A DNA stretch of 9,765 nt from CAYOBW01 sp964402115 (GTDB lineage: Bacteria > Verrucomicrobiota > Kiritimatiellia > UBA8416 > CAYOBW01): NCBI GenBank assembly GCA_964402115.1, contig CAYOBW010000280.1:1-9765 (forward strand), in the 5' to 3' direction. This document shows, in pieces, positions 1 to 6,069 of this stretch; positions within the stretch are counted from its first letter, which is position 1; every line of letters starts with the position of its first letter. The position numbers and the translations under genes were made by a program. Below the pieces are notes generated by a model. It saw nothing but the letters and a program-made list of their open reading frames with translations. It was not told where the DNA came from and searched no databases.

Positions 1-60
1 GCCGCCTCACGGCGGCAGCTACGGGGGCGGCGTGGCCGCCGGAGGTCAGGAAGCGCGGGA

Positions 61-88
61 GATGGATGGATGGATGGATGGATGGATG
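61..88. repeat. (GATG)7 tetranucleotide microsatellite
   Basis: Seven perfect head-to-tail copies of GATG are visible. They lie about 330 bp upstream of the esterase start and about 60 bp upstream of the first inverted-repeat arm. Such tracts can change copy number by slipped-strand mispairing and in some bacteria drive phase variation. Here the tract is outside the likely coding region, so at most it could change spacing to upstream elements. It could equally be an inert repeat. Confidence 0.9.
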
Positions 89-123
89 CAAGCGCCGTGC
101 CAGACACAGCGGCGGAAGTCAGA

Positions 124-152
124 TTGTACAACCTTCCGCTCACACCCATACT
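124..152 (+). promoter_or_regulatory. Weak promoter candidate with overlapping inverted repeat
   Basis: TTGTAC (124-129) and CATACT (147-152) are separated by 17 nt, the optimal sigma70 spacing. They match only 3 of 6 and 4 of 6 consensus bases. The -10-like box lies inside the left arm of the inverted repeat at 144-178, the expected geometry for a repressor operator. It would give a leader of more than 250 nt before the esterase start at 416. A second candidate lies closer to the gene. Confidence 0.22.
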
Positions 153-178
153 ACAGTTTAGAAGCATACCGTATGGGT
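144..178. promoter_or_regulatory. Operator-like inverted repeat
   Basis: ACCCATAC (144-151) is matched by its exact reverse complement GTATGGGT (171-178) across a 19-nt gap. A third half-site, CATAC at 165-169, forms a tight palindrome with GTATG at 171-175 around a single C. Three related half-sites in 35 bp, in locally less GC-rich DNA upstream of a secreted enzyme gene, resemble a transcription-factor binding site. No regulator gene is present in the window, so the cognate protein is unknown. Confidence 0.4.
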
Positions 179-218
179 ACACCTTGTGGGCGCTCGACAT
201 CAGGCGATTTGTTGCAGG

Positions 219-253
219 CAAATGCGACAAATGCGAGGCGCGTCTGGCGCCTC
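219..253. repeat. 9-bp tandem repeat followed by a stem-loop
   Basis: CAAATGCGA occurs twice in immediate succession (219-227 and 228-236). It runs into a perfect 7-bp inverted repeat, GAGGCGC (235-241) and GCGCCTC (247-253), with a 5-nt loop. No T-tract follows on either strand, so it is not a standard intrinsic terminator. It may be a binding site or an mRNA leader structure. No function can be assigned. Confidence 0.5.
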
Positions 254-340
254 ATAGCATGCGGGCGTCCCCCCGGGGCGCCACGCAGCACGGGACGCGA
301 AGAGCCTGTCGCCGACCCTGATGTGACAGCAATTGCCGGC

Positions 341-369
341 TTGCACTCCACGCGCCGTTCGGCTACACG
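341..369 (+). promoter_or_regulatory. Weak promoter candidate close to the esterase gene
   Basis: TTGCAC (341-346) and TACACG (364-369) are spaced by 17 nt, giving a leader of about 40 nt before the start codon at 416. Consensus matches are poor (3 of 6 each). The -35-like box sits in CTTGCA, the same core found in the promoter candidates of the rib operon and galM in this window. This is the only reason to list it. Confidence 0.25.
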
Positions 370-402
370 CGATGGCTGCCGGTGCATGGCGCACTGGCGC
401 CC

Positions 403-410
403 AAGGAGGT
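403..410 (+). promoter_or_regulatory. Strong Shine-Dalgarno site fixing the esterase start
   Basis: AAGGAGGT lies 5 nt before the ATG at 416 and is an almost perfect anti-16S match. It decides the start of the esterase against the much longer upstream-open frame, which begins at 32 and has no comparable site or recognisable N-terminal domain. Confidence 0.85.
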
Positions 411-415
411 CAGCC

Positions 416-2608
416 ATGTCCGTGCCGAGCCCGCGCCGCGTGATCCCGTTCCTCTGTGCCCTGCTAGCCGCCCTGCCAGCCGGCGCCGCCGTGCGTCTGC
501 CGCACGTCTTCGGCAGCCACATGGTGCTCCAGCAGCAGAAGCCGATCGTCGTCTGGGGCTGGGCTGACGCCGGAGAGAAGGTCACGCTCACCCTCGGCGA
601 CCAAACCGCCGAAGCCACGGCTACGCCAGGCGGCGAGTGGCGGGTCACCCTGCCGGCGCGCACCGCCGGCGATACCGCGCTCACGCTGACCGTGCGGGGC
701 GCGAACACGATCACGCTCGAAGATATCCTGATCGGCGAGGTGTGGCTCTGTTCCGGTCAGTCGAACATGGAGTGCGGCATCGGCTCGGCGGACAACGCCG
801 ACGCCGCCATCGCCGCAGCCGAGCATCCCCAGCTTCGGCTCTTCCAGGCGCCCCGGATCTTCGCCCCTCAGCCCCTCCCCGACCTGAATGCGACATGGCA
901 GGTCTGCACACCCGAAAACCTCCGCAAGGCCAACTTCAGCGCCGTCGGCTACTTCTTCGGCCGCGACCTGCTCAAGGCGCTGAACGTGCCCATCGGGCTG
1001 ATGCACTCCTCGTGGGGCGGGACGCGCATCGAGCCGTGGACCCCGCCAGCCGGCTTCGCAGCCGTCCCGGCGCTCAAAGACATCGCCGAGCGCGTTGGCG
1101 TTTCCACACCCGGTACGGAGGCGCATAAGGCCGCCATGACGCAAGTCATCGGCCAGACCGAGACGTGGCTGCAGCAGGCGCGCAAGGCGCTCGGCGACGC
1201 GCAGTTCCCGCCCCCGCTCCCCACCCTCCCCGCCACGCTTACACCGGTCAAGGGCAACCAGGATCCGACCGCATTGTACAACGCCATGCTGCACCCCCTC
1301 GTCCCGTTCGCCCTGCGCGGAGCGATCTGGTACCAGGGCGAGTCCAACCACGGCGAAGGGCTGCTCTACGTCGAGAAGACGAAGGCTTTGATCGGCGGCT
1401 GGCGCCAGGTGTGGCAGGACGAGAGCCTCGCCTTCTACTTCGTGCAGATTGCCCCCTACAACTACGGGGCGGAGGATCCCTCGATTCTGCCGGTCTTCTG
1501 GGAAGCGCAGGCTGTGGCCGCCCAGACGATCCCGGGCTGCGGCATGGTCGTCATCAACGACGTGGGGAACATCAACGACATTCACCCCCGGAACAAGCTC
1601 GCCGTCGGTCAGCGCCTCGCGCTGCAGGCCCTCGCGCGCACGTACGGCAAGACCGGCTTCGTCTACTCCGGCCCCGTCTTCAAGTCGCTCGCCACCGCCG
1701 GCAACCAGCTGCGCGTGACCTTCGACCACGCGGGCAGCGGGCTGACGACGCGCGACGGCAAGCCCGTCTCGCACCTCGAGGTGCGGGGCGCCGAGACGGC
1801 TTTCGTGCCCGCCGAAGGCACGCTCGACGGGCACACGCTGATCGTCTCCGCGACGGCCGTGACCAACCCCGTCGCCCTGCGCTACGGCTGGCACAAGGTC
1901 GCCGAGCCGAACCTGGCAAACAAGGAGGGGCTCCCGGCCTGGCCCTTCCGTGCCGGCAACCTCGCCGAGCCGGACGTGCTGCCCAGCCGCGTGCCCGAGG
2001 CGGCGGGCTACACGCTCGTCTACGACGTCGATCTCGCCCGCCTGGGCGGGCGCATCGAATACGCCGTGGACCGGCACGCCGACATCAAGCAGCCTTTCGA
2101 CCGCGTGGCCTACTGCCTGGAACTGACCCCGCGTGACGGCCCCGCGCAGTTCGTCTATGCCTCGATGGACGCCTTCACGGCCAACGCCGGCCAGCTCGGC
2201 ATCCCGACCGCCGACACGAAGGCCCATTTCGCCAAGCCCGTCGCCAACCTCAACGTCTGGTCCAATGTCAAAGGGGTTGTCACCGGCACGTCGATCGCCA
2301 CGGGCAATATCGAGTTCTGGCCGAACAATTACGGCATGGGCAACGCCGCGTCCGTGGCGGGCGCGAGCAACGACAAGTACGACTGGGGTGACCAGCCCGC
2401 TGATCCGCCGGTGGGCTACGGCTGCCTGCAGGTGCACAACTACGGCGCGAAGCAGACCCTGCTGGCCGTTAACAACTGGGTGGCCGGAGCGGGAGCCGAT
2501 CTCGGCATCGGGAACCGTCCGACCGAGCATAGCGACTGGACCTTCGCCGCCAACGCGGGCAGCTACGAGTACAAGCGCCTCCGCGTGCTCGTCCGGCTGA
2601 AGCCGTAG
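416..2608 (+). CDS. Secreted sialate O-acetylesterase-type (SASA/DUF303) carbohydrate esterase
   Basis: This 730-residue protein resembles sialate 9-O-acetylesterases, which remove O-acetyl groups from sugars. It starts with a signal peptide (RR, then a hydrophobic run ending PAGAA near residue 25), followed by an N-terminal beta-sandwich-like part with the family start RLPHVFGSHMVLQQ. The catalytic domain contains GQSNM (nucleophile Ser116), WYQGESN (305-311) and the D-x-H pair at Asp388/His390 in NDIHPRN. A jelly-roll-like part follows to about 520. Residues 525-730 form an extra C-terminal domain that I cannot assign and that lengthens the protein beyond typical members. The start is chosen from the Shine-Dalgarno site and signal peptide. 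Family members of this type also act on acetylated plant polysaccharides such as xylan, so the sialic acid name is only a family label. The gene converges on GH5 with 8 bp between stop codons. Confidence 0.9.
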   Translation: MSVPSPRRVIPFLCALLAALPAGAAVRLPHVFGSHMVLQQQKPIVVWGWADAGEKVTLTLGDQTAEATATPGGEWRVTLPARTAGDTALTLTVRGANTITLEDILIGEVWLCSGQSNMECGIGSADNADAAIAAAEHPQLRLFQAPRIFAPQPLPDLNATWQVCTPENLRKANFSAVGYFFGRDLLKALNVPIGLMHSSWGGTRIEPWTPPAGFAAVPALKDIAERVGVSTPGTEAHKAAMTQVIGQTETWLQQARKALGDAQFPPPLPTLPATLTPVKGNQDPTALYNAMLHPLVPFALRGAIWYQGESNHGEGLLYVEKTKALIGGWRQVWQDESLAFYFVQIAPYNYGAEDPSILPVFWEAQAVAAQTIPGCGMVVINDVGNINDIHPRNKLAVGQRLALQALARTYGKTGFVYSGPVFKSLATAGNQLRVTFDHAGSGLTTRDGKPVSHLEVRGAETAFVPAEGTLDGHTLIVSATAVTNPVALRYGWHKVAEPNLANKEGLPAWPFRAGNLAEPDVLPSRVPEAAGYTLVYDVDLARLGGRIEYAVDRHADIKQPFDRVAYCLELTPRDGPAQFVYASMDAFTANAGQLGIPTADTKAHFAKPVANLNVWSNVKGVVTGTSIATGNIEFWPNNYGMGNAASVAGASNDKYDWGDQPADPPVGYGCLQVHNYGAKQTLLAVNNWVAGAGADLGIGNRPTEHSDWTFAANAGSYEYKRLRVLVRLKP

Positions 2609-2616
2609 GGCGGATA

Positions 2617-4155
2617 TCAGTAGCGCTGCAGCAGGTCCAGCATGGCGCGGTCGAGCTTGTGGCCGTGGAAGTCTTCGTAGCGCACGTCCCGACGTCCGCT
2701 GTCGAGAATGCCGAACGAGCCGCGAAAATTCCACAAGGCCCAGCCCATGTCCGCGGCCTTCCAGTTGGCCAGGCAATCTTCCATCCAACGCAGCACGACC
2801 GGGTGCGGCGTCTGGTTGTGCGCGCCCCACTCGCCGACCATGACGCCGGTGCCCTGCTCGCGCAGCGCCACCCAGGGCGCGACGTACTGCTCGTGCAGCC
2901 ACGCCCGGTCGCGGCACTCCACTGTCCGGAATGGGACTTCGGCATCGCTGGCCAGGTAGCGCATCGGCTCCTGCAACTGCCCCCAGCGAGGGTGGATGGC
3001 GAGCACGAACTCGCTACTGTTGCCCGGGTTGCCCCGGATGACCGCCAGCTCCTCCACCGTCAACCAGTCGCCGTTCGTGTTCACGACCTCGAGCCGCTCC
3101 GTCCCCGCCGGAATGCAGGCCAGGATGTTCGTATCGAAGCGGTTCTGGTATACTTTCCATTCAGGCTTGAAAATCACCTGCTTGCAGGACGCGGGGTCAG
3201 CCGTACTCTCGAAGACCTGGCGGTAGACCGGCTCGCCGTCGGCCCGCACGACAAGCTCGGCGCGGCCGGAGACCTGCCCAACCTTGAGACGAAGCGTCGC
3301 CGCCGTCGGGAACGGACCGACCAAGGTCATCGGCCGGTGGAAGTTCGACACGCTGGGGCTGTAGAGATACCCCGCGGGGACCATCTGCGGCCAGGCCGGC
3401 GGCGGATAGCCGCTGCTGTCAACCCACGAGGCCCGGTAGTGCGAAATGCCGCCTGGGCCGTAACCGCGCGTCGCTTGCGCCACGCGCAAGGGCGCCAGCG
3501 CCGCGCACGGCAACGTGGCCGTCTCCAACCCATCGGCAATGATCAGGCGGTCGGGATCAACCTTCCGGATGGCCCTGGCCAGCACCCCGACGACGCGCGC
3601 GTAGGTCTGGCTGTCGACCCCGTGCGGCTCGTTCAACAGGTTGAAGCTGAGCTGGCGGGAGGGTATCCCCGCATACCGGCGCGCGAGGCGCTCCCAGTGC
3701 AGCACGCACGCGCGCTGGGCGTCCGGATCACGCCAGAGGTTCAGCGTCTCCGGCGGCTTGGCCACCGTGAACCCCGGCGCGCGGTGCAAGTTCAGGCAGA
3801 CGTGAATGCCGTACTGCCGCCCCCACGCCACGGCCTGGTCGACCTCGCCCAGCACGCTTTCGTTGAAGTGCGTCCCGTCACCGCCCTCGACCCAGCAGCG
3901 GTAGTCCATCGGCAGCCGCACGAAGTTGAAACCCAGCTCGGCGATCCAGCGGAAGTCCTCTTCGAGATAGGGGCCGTTGTTCCAATCCTTGTGGAACTTG
4001 TTGAGCAGGTTGAAACCGCGCCAGCGGGGCAGGTGGTCGGGCGCGGCCTCAGGCAGGGGGGGGCGGTCCGCCGGCAGCGGCTCCGCCCAAGCCGGCACGG
4101 CGCCCAGAAGCACCGCGCCCGCGCAGAGCAGCGCCCGCGTACCGGTCACCCGCAT
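2617..4155 (-). CDS. Secreted glycoside hydrolase family 5 (cellulase-like) with inserted domain
   Basis: This 512-residue protein is a retaining beta-glycosidase of the GH5 TIM-barrel type, probably cleaving a beta-linked polysaccharide outside the cytoplasm. Residues 1-24 are a signal peptide ending PAWA. The barrel opens with RGFNLLNKF (46-54) and continues through FNFVRLPMDYRCW (76-88) and HVCLNLHRAPG (118-128). The acid/base is Glu176 in LLNEPHG, His239-Tyr240 is the usual active-site HxY region, the nucleophile is Glu442 in VGEWG, and Trp475 lies in WALWNFRG. About 110 residues (roughly 270-378) between the HxY region and the nucleophile strand look like an inserted beta-sandwich. The gene lies 24 bp downstream of galM on the same strand and is probably co-transcribed. 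A G-rich ribosome binding site of modest quality (GGGGGG, 4 nt before the ATG) precedes it. The substrate could be beta-glucan, mannan or another glycan. Confidence 0.9.
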   Translation of the reverse strand: MRVTGTRALLCAGAVLLGAVPAWAEPLPADRPPLPEAAPDHLPRWRGFNLLNKFHKDWNNGPYLEEDFRWIAELGFNFVRLPMDYRCWVEGGDGTHFNESVLGEVDQAVAWGRQYGIHVCLNLHRAPGFTVAKPPETLNLWRDPDAQRACVLHWERLARRYAGIPSRQLSFNLLNEPHGVDSQTYARVVGVLARAIRKVDPDRLIIADGLETATLPCAALAPLRVAQATRGYGPGGISHYRASWVDSSGYPPPAWPQMVPAGYLYSPSVSNFHRPMTLVGPFPTAATLRLKVGQVSGRAELVVRADGEPVYRQVFESTADPASCKQVIFKPEWKVYQNRFDTNILACIPAGTERLEVVNTNGDWLTVEELAVIRGNPGNSSEFVLAIHPRWGQLQEPMRYLASDAEVPFRTVECRDRAWLHEQYVAPWVALREQGTGVMVGEWGAHNQTPHPVVLRWMEDCLANWKAADMGWALWNFRGSFGILDSGRRDVRYEDFHGHKLDRAMLDLLQRY

Positions 4156-4179
4156 GCAACCCCCCGCCCGTGGCGAGCG

Positions 4180-5325
4180 CTATTTCGCGCTCAGCCGAAA
4201 GACCGTCTTGGTCTGGTAGGTCTTCCCCGGCCGCAGGATCGTCGAGGGGAAAGCCGGCTGGTTCGGGGAGTCCGGATAGTGCTGCGTTTCGAGACAGAAG
4301 CCCGTGCGATGCGCGTACGCCTTCCCCGACTTCCCGACCAGCGTGCCGTCCAGGAAGTTGCCGCAGTAGAACTGAATGGCCGGCTCGACAGTGAGAACTT
4401 CCAGGACGCGGCCGCTCGTCGGCTCCGTCACGCGCGCCGCCAGGGCCAGCTTACCGTCCTTATTGTTCAGCACCCAGTTGTGATCGTAGCCGAGGCCGAA
4501 CTCGAGCTGCTGGTCGGTTTGCCCAATGCGCTCGCCGATCTTGTGCGGGGTCGTGAAATCGAACGGCGTGCCGGCCACGGGCTTCAGCTCGCCGGTTGGA
4601 ATCAGGCCCTTGTTCACCGGGGTCGTGCGATCCGCGGCGATCATCAGCTCGTGGTCGAGAATCGTGCCGCAGCCTTCGCCGGCCAGGTTGAAGTACGAGT
4701 GTTGCGTCAGGTTGATGGGCGTCGCCTTGTCAGCTGTCGCCTTGTACTCGACTTCCACCTCATCGCTGTCCGTCAGCCAGTAGCTGACGGTCACATCGAG
4801 GTTGCCCGGGAACCCCTCTTCACCGGCGCAGCTCAGGTACTTCAGCGTGACACCCAGCTTGCCCTGGTTCTCCTGGGCCTTCCCCTTCCACACAACCTTG
4901 TCGAAGCCCTTGATGCCGCCATGCAGGTTGCACGGCATTTCACCGGGCGCGTTGTTCGTCGCCAGCGTGTAGGTCTGGCCGTCGAGCGTGAACTTGCCGT
5001 TTGCAATCCGGTTGCCATAGCGGCCCACCACGGCGCCGAAGTACGGCGTCGCCTTGATGTACTCCGCCACCGTGTTGTAGCCGAGCACGATGTCGCCCTG
5101 CTTGCCCGTGCGGTCGGGAGAAGTCCAGCGCTGAATGATCGCGCCGTAGTTCAGGATCGACACGGTCATGCCGTTCTTGTTGGTCAGCGTATACCGCGTG
5201 ACCGCCTGGCCGTCAGCCGTGCCGAAAGGTTCCTCCACAATGCCCCGCTTCGCGGGCGCATCCGCTGCCGTCGCCGCCGCTGCCATCATTGCCACCCCTC
5301 CGATTAGCGCACTTATGCTCCGCAT
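4180..5325 (-). CDS. galM: Exported aldose 1-epimerase (mutarotase)
   Basis: GalM interconverts the alpha and beta anomers of free aldoses such as galactose and glucose. The 381-residue product has all family landmarks: NYGAIIQRW (59-67), GDIVLGY (77-83), VVGRYGNRIANGKF (99-112), His135 in NLHGG, the acid His209 in NLTQHSYFNL, the substrate-binding Asp281 in GYDHNWVLN, and the base Glu314 in VEPAIQFYCGN. Residues 1-21 (MRSISALIGG, then an Ala-rich core ending TAADA) form a signal peptide. The enzyme should therefore act in the periplasm or outside, unlike cytoplasmic GalM of galactose operons. The ATG at 5325 is preferred over an in-frame start at 5373 because GGGAGG lies 5 nt upstream and the signal peptide begins there. 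Its neighbour downstream is GH5, so it probably processes sugars released by that enzyme. Confidence 0.94.
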   Translation of the reverse strand: MRSISALIGGVAMMAAAATAADAPAKRGIVEEPFGTADGQAVTRYTLTNKNGMTVSILNYGAIIQRWTSPDRTGKQGDIVLGYNTVAEYIKATPYFGAVVGRYGNRIANGKFTLDGQTYTLATNNAPGEMPCNLHGGIKGFDKVVWKGKAQENQGKLGVTLKYLSCAGEEGFPGNLDVTVSYWLTDSDEVEVEYKATADKATPINLTQHSYFNLAGEGCGTILDHELMIAADRTTPVNKGLIPTGELKPVAGTPFDFTTPHKIGERIGQTDQQLEFGLGYDHNWVLNNKDGKLALAARVTEPTSGRVLEVLTVEPAIQFYCGNFLDGTLVGKSGKAYAHRTGFCLETQHYPDSPNQPAFPSTILRPGKTYQTKTVFRLSAK

Positions 5326-5330
5326 TTCAT

Positions 5331-5336
5331 CCTCCC
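5331..5336 (-). promoter_or_regulatory. Shine-Dalgarno site fixing the galM start
   Basis: On the minus strand GGGAGG lies 5 nt before the ATG at 5325. It selects this start, which places the signal peptide at the N-terminus, over the in-frame start 48 nt upstream. Confidence 0.75.
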
Positions 5337-5383
5337 ATGCTCGCTTTCCGCCGGCCCTCTGGATTTGTAACAAGACAACAAAA

Positions 5384-5411
5384 AGGATAGCACGACGTTT
5401 CTGGAATGCAA
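5384..5411 (-). promoter_or_regulatory. Candidate promoter for galM-GH5
   Basis: In the 96-bp gap between ribE and galM, TTGCAT (5411-5406) and TATCCT (5389-5384) are 16 nt apart on the minus strand. The -10 box matches 4 of 6 consensus bases and the -35 box 3 of 6. Transcription would start near 5377, about 50 nt before galM. The gap is locally AT-rich compared with its surroundings, as expected for a promoter. No convincing terminator separates it from ribE, so read-through from the rib operon is possible. Confidence 0.35.
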
Positions 5412-5421
5412 GCGCCGGCCG

Positions 5422-6069
5422 TCACACAAATCCCGTGCGCACCAGGTCGTCGAGGGTCAGGCGCCCGCCGCCGCCCCTGGTCGTCTCCAGGTACCGTCGC
5501 ACGTACTTGCCAATGATGTCGGTTTCGACATTGACCTTCTCGCCCGGCAGCCGCTCGCCGAGCGTCGTGTCCGTGCAGGTCGTCGGAATGACATGTACCT
5601 CGAAGCGCGACTCGGCAAGCGCGGCCACGGTGAGGCTGACCCCGTCGATGGCCACCGACCCCTTCGGAGCCAGCTCGGCGGCCAGCTCGGGCGCACAGGC
5701 AAAGGCCAGCACCCAATCCCGCCCCGCGCGCCGGCGCTCGACGAGTTCCACGACGCCGTCCACGTGCCCCTGCACGAGGTGCCCGCCCAGCCGGTCACCG
5801 ACCCGCAACGCCCGCTCGAGATTCAGCCGGCAGCCCACGCGCCGGCCCGCGAGCGCCGTGCGGTCCAGCGTCTCCTCCAGCACGTCGCAGACGAACACCC
5901 CGCCGGTCGCCTCGCAAACCGTCAGGCAGCCCCCCTCCGCGGCCACGCTCTCGCCATGCTCGAGCGCGGGCGTCCAAGCCCCGGACTCGACCGTGACCCG
6001 CGCGCCCCCCGCGCCGTCGCGGGCCAGCCCCACCAGCCGACCCACCCGCTGTATCAGGCCCGTGAACAT
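5422..6069 (-). CDS. ribE: Riboflavin synthase, alpha subunit
   Basis: This enzyme dismutates two 6,7-dimethyl-8-ribityllumazine molecules to riboflavin and the pyrimidine recycled by RibH, the last step of the pathway. The 215-residue product begins with the invariant MFTG and has two lumazine-binding barrels (about 1-93 and 94-190). Their internal repeat is visible as GESVAAEGGCLTV (39-51) and KGSVAIDGVSLTV (136-148). GGHLVQGHVDG (95-105) links the halves, and the C-terminus contains VNVETDIIGKYVRRYL. The first barrel has EGG where most members have NGV or DGV before Cys48. The ATG at 6069 lies inside the end of ribD (16-bp overlap), with GGGAGG 6 nt upstream, so the two genes are probably translationally coupled. 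It is the last gene of the rib operon. Confidence 0.96.
   Translation of the reverse strand: MFTGLIQRVGRLVGLARDGAGGARVTVESGAWTPALEHGESVAAEGGCLTVCEATGGVFVCDVLEETLDRTALAGRRVGCRLNLERALRVGDRLGGHLVQGHVDGVVELVERRRAGRDWVLAFACAPELAAELAPKGSVAIDGVSLTVAALAESRFEVHVIPTTCTDTTLGERLPGEKVNVETDIIGKYVRRYLETTRGGGGRLTLDDLVRTGFV

Larger units (their letters stand above)
1..415. other. Non-coding, repeat-rich region upstream of the esterase
   Basis: I see no convincing gene in this stretch. All three forward frames stay open for some distance, but none gives a recognisable protein. The frame of the downstream esterase stays open across the whole stretch by chance. Base composition is mixed: GC-rich hairpin-forming DNA at 1-45, a tetranucleotide repeat at 61-88, a less GC-rich stretch at about 120-230 that looks regulatory, then GC-rich DNA again. 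Separate entries cover the repeats, two weak promoter candidates and an inverted repeat. The first 40 bases contain two GC hairpins (1-16 and 26-40) without a T-tract, so they do not qualify as terminators. The end of an upstream gene could lie at the window edge, but nothing shows it. Confidence 0.6.

Noticed and set aside
1..16. Hairpin at the window start sharing 14 identical bases with the variable hairpin of the riboswitch (9624-9637)
   Set aside because: The shared sequence is a short GC-rich palindrome and part of it also recurs inside nusB. It is probably chance in GC-rich DNA, and nothing else of a second riboswitch is present.
32..415. Extension of the esterase frame by 128 codons upstream of 416
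   Set aside because: The extension reads through the GATG repeat, has no domain-like composition and would bury the signal peptide. The start at 416 has a near-perfect Shine-Dalgarno site.
464..2917. Long open frame (817 codons) antisense to the esterase
   Set aside because: It lies opposite a clear protein family member, is Arg/Gly/Ala-rich with no recognisable motif, and is typical of shadow frames in GC-rich DNA.
2659..5307. Long open frame (882 codons) on the + strand across GH5 and galM
   Set aside because: It is antisense to two well-supported genes, crosses their boundary, and shows only low-complexity Arg/Val/Ala-rich sequence.
5326..5421. Possible intrinsic terminator after ribE
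   Set aside because: A short T run (CTTTTTGTTG) is present on the minus strand, but no stable stem lies directly before it. The T run fits better as part of the AT-rich promoter region of galM.
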